From contig NZ_CBDIQG010000001.1 of assembly GCF_965283995.1 (NCBI RefSeq), forward strand, positions 2,294,001-2,358,000: 64,000 nucleotides of DNA, read 5' to 3'. Below, piece after piece: positions 35,085 through 44,147 of the stretch (within the stretch, counting starts at the first letter, position 1; each line of letters starts with the position of its first letter). This stretch comes from Pararheinheimera sp965283995. GTDB taxonomy: Bacteria > Pseudomonadota > Gammaproteobacteria > Enterobacterales > Alteromonadaceae. The translations under genes were made by a program, and so were the position numbers. Below the pieces are notes generated by a model. That model made no database searches. It was not told the origin of the DNA and saw only the letters and a list, made by a program, of their open reading frames with translations.

Positions 35085-35238
35085 ATCAATCTCACAGGTA
35101 TTCGCCATCGACCAGCATGGCAGGCCACCACCTTCATTATCCGGCATTCAGGCCAATCGACTGGTCTTATCTGCATATTTGGTAATTGTCGGCGGTTCTG
35201 GCTAAAATGTCGCCCTTTTTCCGAGAAATGGCGCAAAT

Positions 35239-36183
35239 ATGCGGATTATTCTGGCCCCGATGGAAGGGGTTGTCGACCATCTGATGCGCGACATGTTGAC
35301 GCAGATCGGTGGCTTTGATTTATGCATCACCGAATTTGTCCGGGTGGTTGACCAGCTATTGCCACGCCGGGTGTTTACCCGGCTTTGTCCGGAGTTACTC
35401 AATGGCGGCAAAACGCCGGCGGGTACACCGGTGCGGGTGCAGCTGCTTGGCCAGGAACCGGAATGGCTGGCTGAAAATGCCGCGCGGGCGGTGGCGCTTG
35501 GTTCGCCTGGCGTCGATTTGAATTTCGGCTGCCCGGCTAAAACGGTGAACAAAAGCAAAGGCGGAGCGGTGTTGCTGAAAGAAACCGAGACGTTGTACCG
35601 CATTATGCAGGCTGTGCGTTCTGCGGTGCCGGCAGAGTTTCCGGTCACCGCTAAAATGCGGCTTGGCTTTGATGATACCAGTCTGGTGCTGGATAACGCC
35701 CGCGCGTTGGCTGAAGCTGGCGCTTCAGAGCTGACCGTGCATGCGCGTACCAAAGCCGATGGCTATCGACCACCGGCCTATTGGCCCTGGATCGCCGAAA
35801 TCCGCAAAGTCATTACGATCCCGGTGATCGCCAACGGCGAGATCTGGCAACCAGCCGATGCACAGCTGTGCCGGCAACAGTCTGGCAGCAGCGATATTAT
35901 GCTCGGGCGTGGCGCGCTGGCGCAGCCGAACCTGGCGCTGCGCATTCGTGACGGCGTACCACTGATGCCATGGCCGCAGGTGCTGGAGATGCTGATGCGT
36001 TACTCCGAGTACGAAATTGCCGGTGACAAAGGTTTGTATTACAGCAACCGCATCAAACAATGGTTCAGTTATCTGCGTTTGCAGTATCCGCAAGCGGAAG
36101 TGTTGTTCCAGCAATTGCGGTTGCTGCGTAAAAGCGCTGATATCGTGTTGTTACTGCAACAACACCTCAGGCAGTCCGCATAG
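35239..36183 (+). CDS. dusC: tRNA-dihydrouridine(16) synthase
   Basis: The FMN enzyme reduces uridine to dihydrouridine in the tRNA D-loop. The 314-residue protein begins MRIILAPMEGVVDHLMR and has EFVRVVDQLLPRRVF, a DusC-type N-terminus, then LNFGCPAKTVNKSKGGAVLL with the catalytic Cys, ELTVHARTKADGY and DIMLGRGAL. Its 3' end overlaps that of the convergent MFS gene by 17 bp. Confidence 0.93.
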   Translation: MRIILAPMEGVVDHLMRDMLTQIGGFDLCITEFVRVVDQLLPRRVFTRLCPELLNGGKTPAGTPVRVQLLGQEPEWLAENAARAVALGSPGVDLNFGCPAKTVNKSKGGAVLLKETETLYRIMQAVRSAVPAEFPVTAKMRLGFDDTSLVLDNARALAEAGASELTVHARTKADGYRPPAYWPWIAEIRKVITIPVIANGEIWQPADAQLCRQQSGSSDIMLGRGALAQPNLALRIRDGVPLMPWPQVLEMLMRYSEYEIAGDKGLYYSNRIKQWFSYLRLQYPQAEVLFQQLRLLRKSADIVLLLQQHLRQSA

Positions 36184-37345
36184 CACCGCGAACCCGCCTG
36201 AACCACAATGCCAGCCCCATGCCACAGACACCGCTTAGCATCAGCACGGCAAATGGCAGTACCGACGTCTGGCCGCCGAGCGCTAACAATGGTCCGGCTG
36301 CCGCCCCAGCACCAAAGCGCAAGGTGCCAATCACTGCTGTGGCGGTGCCGGAATGCTCCGGGAATTCCATCAGGATCAGCGCATCGGCGTTGGTGGCACA
36401 AATCCCGAGGCTCGCCATCAGTGGAATAATGGCTGTGACGACTGCCCATAACGGCGCGTCAATGATACCCAGCAATGTCAGCAACAATGCCCAGATCCCC
36501 GCGCTGGTAAAAGCGATGTGGAGTAAACGTGCGCTGCCATGCTTTACCACCAGTCGGGCATTGGCAAAGTTCGCCGCGATCAGCGCCAGTACATTACAAC
36601 CAAACAGCACACTGAAAGTGGTGGTATCCACGTGGAAATGGCCGATGTAGATGAATGGAACTGCAGTCAGAAAACAGAAAAAACTGAACGAGGCGAACAT
36701 CGACACAGCGATCAACGGCTGCGCCATGTTGCGGCTTAATACCGTGCGATAGGCGCTGAAAAACTCCGGTTTGCGCTTGCTGTCCGGATGCGTCGGCGGA
36801 AAAAATCGCCAGCTGCACAGCAGGATCAACAAGCCATAGCCGGCCAGCGTCAGAAAGATCCAGCGCCAGTCCGCGATGCTGAGCACGCCACTGCCAATCG
36901 CCGGCGCCAGCAGCGGTGCCAGCATCATCATCATCGACACATATGACATGCCTTTAGCGGTATGTTCTTGATACAGCTGGCGGATCATGCCCGGTACCAC
37001 CACGGTAGCGGCGCTGCCAAAGAAGGCCTGCAAAGCGCGAGCAACAAGGAAACTTTCAATGCTGGTGCATTGGCTGAGCCAGATACTGCTGGCGACAAAA
37101 CCAGTAAGACCAAACAAGACCAGCGTGCGCCGGCCAATCGCGTCAGCCAGCGGGCCAAACAGCAGCATGCCAATCGCATAAAACGCCAGAAAGATACTGA
37201 GGGATTGCTGCACAGCGCCGGCATCGGTCTGCAGTGCCTGACTTAACAGCGGCATCGCCGGCAGGTACATATCAATCGCCAGCGGGGTTACAGCCACCAC
37301 TGAGGCAAATAGCGCGATCAGCGCCAGTGAGGGACGGTTCGCCAT
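36167..37345 (-). CDS. Bcr/CflA-family multidrug efflux MFS transporter
   Basis: The 392-residue protein has about 12 membrane helices. AVTPLAIDMYLPAMPLL is the Bcr/CflA helix-1 signature, followed by the MFS motif GPLADAIGRRTLVLFGL. Family members export drugs such as bicyclomycin or sulfonamides by proton antiport. It overlaps dusC at its end and lies downstream of nothing in its own orientation, so it is probably monocistronic. Confidence 0.88.
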   Translation of the reverse strand: MANRPSLALIALFASVVAVTPLAIDMYLPAMPLLSQALQTDAGAVQQSLSIFLAFYAIGMLLFGPLADAIGRRTLVLFGLTGFVASSIWLSQCTSIESFLVARALQAFFGSAATVVVPGMIRQLYQEHTAKGMSYVSMMMMLAPLLAPAIGSGVLSIADWRWIFLTLAGYGLLILLCSWRFFPPTHPDSKRKPEFFSAYRTVLSRNMAQPLIAVSMFASFSFFCFLTAVPFIYIGHFHVDTTTFSVLFGCNVLALIAANFANARLVVKHGSARLLHIAFTSAGIWALLLTLLGIIDAPLWAVVTAIIPLMASLGICATNADALILMEFPEHSGTATAVIGTLRFGAGAAAGPLLALGGQTSVLPFAVLMLSGVCGMGLALWFRRVRGAMRTA

Positions 37346-37480
37346 CTCAGTCTTTCTCTGTTCGGAAAAACTGATATTTTACCGCATCAATAGCGCTTGA
37401 ATGATCGTAAAAGCCGAAAGGAAATCCGCACTTCAGCGCATAATTGTGAATTGTCAGGGGCGCAGGACTGTGAGCAATGC

Positions 37481-38038
37481 TCAGCGCGGCAGCTCTTTGA
37501 TCAGCCGTGCCGGTTGTCCGGCCACCAGCGTGTATGGCGCCACATCACGATTAACCACAGTGCCGGCCGCGATCACGGCGCCTTCGCCAATACACACGCC
37601 GGGCAAAATAACAGCACCGCCGCCGATCCAGACCCGATCGGCGATCTGCACCGGTAGCGCTTGTTCGATGCCGGTGACCCGCTCACTGGCAGCCAGCGGG
37701 TGGCTGACGGTATAAATCTGTACGGCGGGGCCGAGCATCACATCATCGCCGATGCGGATAGTGGCAGCGTCCAGCAGCACACAATGATGATTGGCATAAA
37801 AACGCTGCCCCAGTTCGATGTTCACGCCGTAATCACACCAGAAATCCGGCTCGATGTAACAGCTGCCAACTTTGCCAAACAGCTGTCTGGCCAGTTGCTG
37901 GTGCGCTTTAAATGGTTCCGGGCCTTGGTCATTGAGCTGACGACACAGCTGCTTGGCGCGGCGCCGCAGTTCAGCAAGTTCGCGGTCGCGCGGGTCAAAC
38001 CACTGTTGTTGCGCCATTTTTTCACGTTCAGAAGTCAT
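37481..38038 (-). CDS. maa: Maltose O-acetyltransferase-like left-handed beta-helix protein
   Basis: The 185-residue protein has hexapeptide repeats (IELGQRFYANHHCVLLDAATIRIGDDVMLGP, VWIGGGAVILPGVCIGEGAVIAAGTVV) and the N-terminal MTSEREKM typical of Maa; the end VAGQPARLIKEL fits too. It would acetylate maltose or another sugar from acetyl-CoA in the cytoplasm. I start at ATG 38038; the frame stays open to 38092, overlapping the HD-GYP-like gene. It follows that gene closely, and its presence fits the maltodextrin genes in this window. Confidence 0.82.
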   Translation of the reverse strand: MTSEREKMAQQQWFDPRDRELAELRRRAKQLCRQLNDQGPEPFKAHQQLARQLFGKVGSCYIEPDFWCDYGVNIELGQRFYANHHCVLLDAATIRIGDDVMLGPAVQIYTVSHPLAASERVTGIEQALPVQIADRVWIGGGAVILPGVCIGEGAVIAAGTVVNRDVAPYTLVAGQPARLIKELPR

Positions 38039-38061
38039 TTCAGAGATTCGCTTAGCAGGTT

Positions 38062-39543
38062 TTAGTTTTGTTGCAGCTCGTTGCGGTTCCACAGGTTTTG
38101 CTGCTTCGGATCGGCAAAAAACTCATCGGGGTGCCAGCAGCGCGGCAAAAAATGGCGCAACTGCGCCGGTTCAAAACTCGAGGACAGCTTGCTGAGGATC
38201 TCTTGCAAACGTGCTTCCGGGATCACCGCCAGCTTTTGCCGCGCCGGTTTAAAATACAAATTGTGATCAACGCTGACTGCCAGGTTGGTGCCGGAGGTAC
38301 GGTAACGCAAATTGCGCGTGACACCGCGACAGAGCGGCGTTTCCGGACTTGGCGGATACAACGAATTGACGATGGCAAATTCGTAGCGTTCGGCGCTGGC
38401 TGTGGTTTTATCTTTCGGCAAATAAACAATGCCATAACCTTGCGGGAAAATGCCGGTGATGGTCAAAAGCTGGTCGACCATCCGCTCGTCATACTGACCG
38501 GCACGGGCACCATTTTTTAAGATCAAAGCGACTTTGGGCAGTGATTCATAGACAAAACGTGCGCGGCCCGGCAGTACTGCTGAGGCATAGACCTGCGGAA
38601 TGCGCAGCAAATTTCCTACACCGCTGCCAGGCGCGCCGGCGGTGCGCAGTACGGTAGCGGCGAAAGCCATTTTTTCCTGTTCGTTCTGCTGATATTCAGC
38701 ACGCTCGCTTTTTGAGTTGCCGCGGTAGGTCGGCATGCCAATACCTTTGAGTAAAAAACGTACGCTGGCCTGCAGGCTGATCTCGAGGAATTCTTGCCGC
38801 TCTATGCTGTTGAACTGTAAACGATAACTGGGTTGGCTGCCGTCGGCCTGTAACAGCCGCATCGCGTCTGGATGGTAATGGCCGACATCCTGCAGCAACA
38901 CGGCCATCAGCAGCGGGATTTGCACGTCATCGCGAAACGGACAATAAGCCTGCTGATCTGGCAACTGCAGCATCTGCTGGCGCTGAGTGACTTTTTTCAG
39001 AATATAACTATTGGTGATCAGGTTTTGTTCGAGCAAATGGTCGAGCAGGCGCAGGCTCAGCACTGCTTTGTAAAACGGCTTATATTTTTGTTGCATCGCC
39101 GCCATGCCGTCGCCTTCACTTGGCGCCAGCAGCTGCAGCGTGCCGAGCAGGCGGGAAGAACGTAAAATGGTTTCCTGGCGGTTTTGGCCTTCGGTCAGCT
39201 CCAGCAACTGCTGACACAACAGGTACAGCTGCGCGTATCGTTGCTGTTGTAGTTGCTCATAACGATATTCGGCGTCAAACAATTGCTGGCGTTTTTGCTG
39301 GACGTCAGCGATCAGCATTGCTTCGGTTTTGCGAGTGGCCTGCGCCAGTTGCGCCTGACTTTGTTCCCAGATCTGTTGCAAAGCGGCAATTTCTGCGCTG
39401 TCTTGCTCGTCGCGGCTGAAAAAACGTGCAGCGGTACCGTAGACGGACAGCTGGAAGCGAGAGCCCGAAAGTAAACCGCTGATAAGCTTACCTAAGTTCT
39501 TGCTGTAACTATTTTCAACGGGGGGCTTGGGATCGGTGGTCAT
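38062..39543 (-). CDS. Degenerate HD-GYP-like protein, paralogue 2
   Basis: The 493-residue protein is co-linear with the one at 8212-9669. It has a coiled-coil N-half (about 60-130), then IPLLMAVLLQDVGHYHPDA (HD site as QD, although a downstream H.H is kept) and IPQVYASAVLPGRARFVYESLPKVALIL...LLTITGIFPQGYGI, resembling the end of an HD-GYP domain. The C-terminus CWHPDEFFADPKQQNLWNRNE repeats the paralogue's pattern. I chose ATG 39543 (MTTDPKPPVENS); the longer open frame to 39771 has no family-like sequence. It may act as a c-di-GMP or nucleotide effector. Confidence 0.6.
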   Translation of the reverse strand: MTTDPKPPVENSYSKNLGKLISGLLSGSRFQLSVYGTAARFFSRDEQDSAEIAALQQIWEQSQAQLAQATRKTEAMLIADVQQKRQQLFDAEYRYEQLQQQRYAQLYLLCQQLLELTEGQNRQETILRSSRLLGTLQLLAPSEGDGMAAMQQKYKPFYKAVLSLRLLDHLLEQNLITNSYILKKVTQRQQMLQLPDQQAYCPFRDDVQIPLLMAVLLQDVGHYHPDAMRLLQADGSQPSYRLQFNSIERQEFLEISLQASVRFLLKGIGMPTYRGNSKSERAEYQQNEQEKMAFAATVLRTAGAPGSGVGNLLRIPQVYASAVLPGRARFVYESLPKVALILKNGARAGQYDERMVDQLLTITGIFPQGYGIVYLPKDKTTASAERYEFAIVNSLYPPSPETPLCRGVTRNLRYRTSGTNLAVSVDHNLYFKPARQKLAVIPEARLQEILSKLSSSFEPAQLRHFLPRCWHPDEFFADPKQQNLWNRNELQQN

Positions 39544-39728
39544 CCACACTGGTCTCTGTACTGGTGCTTGGGGCGTGTCAAAACTACACCATAGCTGAAC
39601 TCCAGTCCGACGGGAAGGGAAGACGCAGTCGCTGCCAGTTTTTGTTGCACCGCCGATGCACAATGCGGTAGTGGCGTTGCTGCGGAACTGCATAACAAAG
39701 TTGCGCCTTGCAGCTTGCTGGCATAGTA

Positions 39729-39765
39729 TTCCAGAACGACGTCCATCTGCTAAGTTGTTCTGGAA
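39729..39765. promoter_or_regulatory. Inverted repeat in the intergenic region before the DUF3334 gene
   Basis: TTCCAGAAC and GTTCTGGAA form a perfect 9-bp inverted repeat with a 19-nt loop in the 310-bp gap 39544-39853 between two divergent genes. It could be an operator or a hairpin of a short RNA; nothing else recognisable was seen in the gap. Confidence 0.4.
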
Positions 39766-39853
39766 CACCATTTTTTAATTGATGCGGTGTTTCTGTGACT
39801 ATCAGACCTGATGATAATCACGCAGCTGAAATCTGGCCCAAACAGGAGCCTTC

Positions 39854-40531
39854 ATGAAAAAGAATAAAGTACTGAACACCGACGATGTATTGATTACGCT
39901 TTGTGCGTCGGTCACACAGGTGTTTGCCGCCGCCGGCAATTCGCAAATCGCCTATTCTCCGATGGTGCAAAAGATCCACAAAACTTGTTTACGCCCGGAT
40001 TTAGGCTGTTTTGTGTTGTTTGACGGTGGTTTTTCTGGTCTGGTGGTGATCAACTTCACGGCAGAAGCCGCGATGGAAATCTACCGCAAATATATGATGA
40101 GTATGGGGATGCCGGAAACTGAACTGGCGCAGTTCCACACGTCCGATGAAGTCGGTAACGTGATGGGTGAGCTGATGAACCAAATCGTTGGTGACTTTAC
40201 CAATCGCGTGCGGCAGGAACTACAGACGTCGATCAATCAAAGCCAACCAAAAATGATGGCGATCAACAAGCAGGTACAGATCCTGATCAATACCCAGTTG
40301 GATCAGCCACAAGCGCGCCGCGTTACTTTTAACACGCCATTACACAACATTTTTTATCTCGAACTGGCGATGGATAAAACCGAATTTATTCAGTTACATG
40401 ACTTTGAAACGGCCGAAGAAGAGAATGTCGATGACATTCTGGCCAATGCCCACAGTCAGCCCAGTGCCGATGCAACTCCGGCCGCAGGCAATGCTGTAGA
40501 TGATGATTTCCTCGCCAATCTCGGGTTGTAA
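39854..40531 (+). CDS. DUF3334 / CheX-like protein
   Basis: The 225-residue protein has a CheC/CheX-like fold pattern: LRPDLGCFVLFDGGFSGLVVINFTAEAAMEIYRKYM, and TSDEVGNVMGELMNQIVGDFTNRV, which resembles the CheX/CheC helix ExxN...N that dephosphorylates CheY. The C-terminal 40 residues are acidic and disordered, ending DDDFLANLGL. It may be a phosphatase or scaffold of a chemotaxis-type signalling path. AGGAG precedes the ATG, and a strong terminator follows. Confidence 0.75.
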   Translation: MKKNKVLNTDDVLITLCASVTQVFAAAGNSQIAYSPMVQKIHKTCLRPDLGCFVLFDGGFSGLVVINFTAEAAMEIYRKYMMSMGMPETELAQFHTSDEVGNVMGELMNQIVGDFTNRVRQELQTSINQSQPKMMAINKQVQILINTQLDQPQARRVTFNTPLHNIFYLELAMDKTEFIQLHDFETAEEENVDDILANAHSQPSADATPAAGNAVDDDFLANLGL

Positions 40532-40557
40532 TCCGACAGATTATTCAGGATAAAAGC

Positions 40558-40591
40558 AAAACCGCGGTTATTCAGACCGCGGTTTTTTTTT
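40558..40591. terminator. Bidirectional terminator between the DUF3334 gene and the sensor kinase
   Basis: AAAACCGCGG/CCGCGGTTTT is a 10-bp stem with T-runs on both sides. The stop codon of the convergent sensor kinase lies inside its loop. Confidence 0.9.
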
Positions 40592-41827
40592 GCTGCCGGC
40601 CGGATCTACCGGCAATGACAGGCTGAAGCGGGCGCCGCCGAGCAGTGAGTCATCGATCCACAACCGACCCTGGTGCCAGCCGACAATGCGGCTGACGATC
40701 GCCAGTCCCAGACCAAAACCACCTTTGTCGCGGCTGCGACTTTGATCGACCCTGACAAACGGCTGCAATATGGCTTCACGCTGGTCGGGCGGTATGCCCG
40801 GGCCATCATCTTCGACCACCAAATGCAGCCGGTTGCTGTGCTGTTGCACGGTCAACATCACCTGACTGCGGGCATATCGTTTGGCATTCAACAGTAAATT
40901 TTGCAGCGCCCGTTCCAGATAATGACCATCACAGGTCCATCTCAAGCGGGCCGGGCGCTGCAGCAATATGGGTGCGCCAGGCAACGGTGCCAGTTTTTCC
41001 AGCAAATTTTCCAGTAGCTCGACCAGGTCAACCTCTTCAAAAGTCAGCCGGACGGTTTGCGCTTCGAGCCGGGCGTAATCCAGCATTTCGTCGACCAGTT
41101 GGTCAAGCTCGGCCAGATCTTGTTGCATCGCCTGTTTTTCGCTCTCAGCCAATGGCTGTAACTCCAGCGCGAATTTTAGGCGTGCCAATGGTGTGCGCAA
41201 TTCATGGGAGACCGCATGCGTCATTTCGCGTTGCAGCGACATCAACCGGATGATTTGGCTGGCCATTTGGCGCACGCTACGGGCGATAGGGGCCAGTAAT
41301 GAACTGTCCGGCAGCGGTGGATCCGGCATCTGCATGCCCTGACCAAACTGGTGTAACTGGCGTTGTAGTCGTTCAATATCGCGGGCCACCGGCCAGAGCC
41401 AGCCGGCCAGCGCTACACCCAGCAACAGAAAAAATAACAGGGTAAACAGGTAAGTGTTGTGTACCGGCGCTTCCACCTGCACCGGACCAAACTGTAGCAA
41501 CTGATTTTGCTGCGTCTGATAAAAGTACACCTGGTTATCACTGAACAGTGGCACCAGCTGGCCACGCTCCAGCGCCTGTTGTTCGGCGTCAGACCAGGCA
41601 ATACTTTGGGCGGGCAGCGTCTGGAGTGGCAGATTCAGCTGGGCAGCAACCTGTTCGGCGCTGAGATCAGGGGTGGTCAGCTGATAGGCCAGACTTTGAC
41701 CCAGTAGCTCGACCCAGCCCGGCAAATCCGGGCTTTGGCTTTGTTCCCACAACCGTTCGACCGACCAGCCGATCGCCAGTAATACCAACAAGATAAAAAG
41801 ATAAAATCGCAGGAATAACCGGCGCAT
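40568..41827 (-). CDS. Sensor histidine kinase, RstB-like
   Basis: The 419-residue kinase has an N-terminal helix (5-20), a periplasmic domain of about 105 residues, a second helix (126-146), a HAMP segment, the H-box HAVSHELRTPLARLKF (H208), then NLLLNAKRYA (N-box) and VEDDGPGIPPDQR and KGGFGLGLAIV (G-boxes). It would autophosphorylate and pass phosphate to the adjacent response regulator. The preceding gene ends 2 bp upstream. Its stop lies in the loop of the terminator shared with the DUF3334 gene. Confidence 0.92.
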   Translation of the reverse strand: MRRLFLRFYLFILLVLLAIGWSVERLWEQSQSPDLPGWVELLGQSLAYQLTTPDLSAEQVAAQLNLPLQTLPAQSIAWSDAEQQALERGQLVPLFSDNQVYFYQTQQNQLLQFGPVQVEAPVHNTYLFTLLFFLLLGVALAGWLWPVARDIERLQRQLHQFGQGMQMPDPPLPDSSLLAPIARSVRQMASQIIRLMSLQREMTHAVSHELRTPLARLKFALELQPLAESEKQAMQQDLAELDQLVDEMLDYARLEAQTVRLTFEEVDLVELLENLLEKLAPLPGAPILLQRPARLRWTCDGHYLERALQNLLLNAKRYARSQVMLTVQQHSNRLHLVVEDDGPGIPPDQREAILQPFVRVDQSRSRDKGGFGLGLAIVSRIVGWHQGRLWIDDSLLGGARFSLSLPVDPAGSKKKPRSE

Positions 41828-41829
41828 GC

Positions 41830-42522
41830 TCAGTTCCAGGCGTCGGCGACAAACAGATAGCCTTTGCCCCAGACTGTTTTGATCCGGAATGGCGTTTCAG
41901 CGTTGTCGCCCAGTTTCCGGCGCAAATGCGACACGCGTACGTCCACCGTCCGATCCAGGCCATCGTATTCACGGCCAATGATTTGTTTGTGAATGGCTTC
42001 GCGTCGCACGGTTTGACCGGCGTGTTTGGCCAGCATCCACAGCAGGTCAAATTCGTAACTGGTCAGCTCTACCAGCTGCTCCGCATAGTAGGCTTCGCGG
42101 GCTGATTGATTCAGTTTCAGTTTGCCAAATTCCAGGCGTTGCTGATCGGCTGTGGTGCCACCCTGAGTGCGGCGCAGCAGCGCATGAATGCGGGCCAATA
42201 GCACCCGAGGTTCGACCGGTTTAATCACATAATCATCAGCGCCCAGTTCCAGCCCCAACACCTGGTCGATATCACTTTGTTTGGCCGTCAGCATCAGAAT
42301 GGGCTGGCGATACCAGCCGCGTAGCGCCCGGCAGACGGCGAAGCCATCGAGGCCTGGTAACATCAAATCAAGCACGACCAGCTCCGGGCCGAATTCTTTA
42401 CAGGCTTGTTCGGCCCGCAGGCCGTTGTCACAGATTTGGACACTGTAACCGTGTTGTTGCAAAAAGCTCTGGACCAGACTAGCCAGGCGTTGGTCATCTT
42501 CGACTAACAGGATTTTACTCAT
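41830..42522 (-). CDS. Response regulator, OmpR/RstA-like
   Basis: The 230-residue protein has the receiver domain (LLVEDDQRLA, phospho-D52 in VVLDLMLPG, ADDYVIKP) and a winged-helix OmpR domain (LTSYEFDLLWMLAKHAGQTVRR, RTVDVRVSHLRRKLGD). ATG 42522 is chosen by GGAG nine bases upstream; it overlaps the DUF3019 stop in TGATG. It likely controls the operon through the direct repeat near 43868-43898. Confidence 0.93.
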   Translation of the reverse strand: MSKILLVEDDQRLASLVQSFLQQHGYSVQICDNGLRAEQACKEFGPELVVLDLMLPGLDGFAVCRALRGWYRQPILMLTAKQSDIDQVLGLELGADDYVIKPVEPRVLLARIHALLRRTQGGTTADQQRLEFGKLKLNQSAREAYYAEQLVELTSYEFDLLWMLAKHAGQTVRREAIHKQIIGREYDGLDRTVDVRVSHLRRKLGDNAETPFRIKTVWGKGYLFVADAWN

Positions 42523-42908
42523 CAGAACACACTCCAGGGGGCGACTAACCGGCGTTTGCGATCCGGTTGACGACTTAAAACCGATAATTGCCGGCTCAGG
42601 CGCATCTTGCCATCGACCAGCAAGTGAAGTTGACCCGGGCCATCCAGTTGCGCCTGATATTGCAGCCGACCGGAAGTTTGTTGCTGCCAGCAATGTAATG
42701 ATTGTCCGGCCAGCTCTGCGCAGACGGAAATGGGGTGGGGATGTTGCCACGACAGCTGAAAGTCCAGTGCACAGCTATCCGCAGTCTGGTTGGCGATACA
42801 AACTACGGGCTGCACCTGCCAACACAAAGCGCGATCACATTGCGCATCTGACTGCATCGCCTGCACCAGACCGCTCCATAGCATCGTGAACAAAACCACA
42901 GCCCGCAT
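42522..42908 (-). CDS. DUF3019 protein
   Basis: The 128-residue protein has a signal peptide (LWSGLVQA) and a Cys-rich body with CWQVQPVVCIANQ, CALDFQLSW, CAELAGQSLHCW. DUF3019 is unknown, but it repeatedly sits between MipA/OmpV and RstAB in Shewanella-like genomes. TGATG overlaps link it to both flanking genes, so the four proteins are probably translationally coupled. Confidence 0.85.
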   Translation of the reverse strand: MRAVVLFTMLWSGLVQAMQSDAQCDRALCWQVQPVVCIANQTADSCALDFQLSWQHPHPISVCAELAGQSLHCWQQQTSGRLQYQAQLDGPGQLHLLVDGKMRLSRQLSVLSRQPDRKRRLVAPWSVF

Positions 42909-43795
42909 CAGAGAAACCGGTAACTGAAGCCGACAAACCAGCTTTTAACCGCAGATTCCTGCAACAAAGGGCTCTGCATCCTGCCGGGCTCGGCCGGTAT
43001 TGCCACATCGGCATTAAGCCAGCGATAACGCCATAAACTTAATAATTGCCAGCGTTCAGTGAGCGGATATTGCCATTGCAGACTGATTTCGGGTTGCCAG
43101 CTGGCCTTAGCACGGTATTCCAGACCGTCACCTTCCTGTGCGTTCAGACCATAATAAGTATGCATTAAGTGCTGATCCTTCCATGCCAGTGCTGCACCAA
43201 ATTGCCATTCACCAATGCGGCTGTGCCAGCCTGTACTGGCTGCCAACCGCAGATGCTGCCCATCATATTGCTGGCTGATATCGTGCCACCAGTTCAATTT
43301 AAGATGCAGTCCGGGTAAAAACCAGTTGAGCTGCAGACCACCATCGAGTGCTAATGGTCTTTTGTCTGCTTGTGAAATAGAAAGTTCTTGTTTCGTCGCC
43401 ACTTTTTGTACCGGACCTGCCACACCCATATCAGAGATAAATTGTGATTCAAACAGGTTGACGGGAGACCGTCGACGGAAATACCCTTGTTCTTCGTTCA
43501 AGCGGCTGACCAAGCTGAGTTGCAGGTCAGGTCGGAGTTCCCAGCTATAACCGAGCGTGGCATTGTCAAAAAACCAGTGCTCGCCGTAATAACTGAGATC
43601 TGGCATCAGCCAGAGTGGAATATTGTGGCCGCCGTGAAGTGGATTGGAACGATATCCGGCGCCCATGGCCAGACTAAACTGCCATTGCTCGCTGGCGATA
43701 CATGGTTCCGTTTCGTTGGCGGCCGTGCAGTCGGCTTGTACAGGTGTAGAGACACCCAAAACCAGAATAATTAAGTACAATGCCCGTAACATCAT
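42908..43795 (-). CDS. MipA/OmpV-family outer-membrane protein
   Basis: The 295-residue protein starts at ATG 43795 (a second ATG follows at once). It has a signal peptide to about residue 22 (STPVQA), and beta-barrel-like strands with GAGYRSNPLHGG, IPLWLMPDLSYYG and GFSYRFL with a C-terminal Leu. The longer open frame to 44113 is a shadow of the small divergent gene. MipA/OmpV members are scaffolds or porins. It heads the four-gene operon. Confidence 0.85.
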   Translation of the reverse strand: MMLRALYLIILVLGVSTPVQADCTAANETEPCIASEQWQFSLAMGAGYRSNPLHGGHNIPLWLMPDLSYYGEHWFFDNATLGYSWELRPDLQLSLVSRLNEEQGYFRRRSPVNLFESQFISDMGVAGPVQKVATKQELSISQADKRPLALDGGLQLNWFLPGLHLKLNWWHDISQQYDGQHLRLAASTGWHSRIGEWQFGAALAWKDQHLMHTYYGLNAQEGDGLEYRAKASWQPEISLQWQYPLTERWQLLSLWRYRWLNADVAIPAEPGRMQSPLLQESAVKSWFVGFSYRFL

Positions 43796-43867
43796 GACCA
43801 GAGCCTGTGGTGCTGCAATTGTCGGCACTTTAGCATCGCGGCAGATGTGAGGCAGCAAAAATAACAT

Positions 43868-43898
43868 TGTTTCACAAATTGGCCGGGGAATTGTCACA
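43868..43898. promoter_or_regulatory. Direct repeat in the mipA promoter region
   Basis: TTGTTTCACA (43868-43877) and TTGTCACA (43891-43898) carry TCACA 22 bp apart, two helical turns, between the divergent mipA operon and the small lipoprotein gene. OmpR-family regulators bind direct repeats, so this is a candidate site of the adjacent RstA-like regulator. Confidence 0.35.
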
Positions 43899-43955
43899 GA
43901 AGCATCCGGATGTCTTGCATAGACTGGCCCGACGCTTTGTGAATGGAGAAACACA

Positions 43956-44147
43956 GTGCAAAACGAATTTGATGCACCTGCCCCAGGGCGGTTTTGCCGG
44001 CTACAGATCATGGCTTTTCTGGTGCTGAATATGCTGGGCTCTTGTGTACATACATCGCCGCCCCAACATGTCAGCCAACCGCAAGTTAATCCGGTGTCCC
44101 AGCAGCTCAGCACTAAACCCGCTCAAATCACCGCAAGTAATGCCTGA
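43956..44147 (+). CDS. Small putative lipoprotein
   Basis: The 63-residue ORF starts with GTG, with GGAGA seven bases upstream. Its product has a hydrophobic stretch ending LVLNMLGSC, a possible lipobox at about residue 30, then a Gln/Pro/Ser-rich tail. Its TGA runs straight into a terminator. A ribosome-binding site, secretion signal and terminator together support a real gene, divergent from the mipA operon. The function is unknown. Confidence 0.5.
   Translation: MQNEFDAPAPGRFCRLQIMAFLVLNMLGSCVHTSPPQHVSQPQVNPVSQQLSTKPAQITASNA

Noticed and set aside
39544..39771. Extended N-terminus of the second HD-GYP-like protein
   Set aside because: The paralogue starts near the ATG at 39543, and the upstream 76 codons show no family-like sequence.
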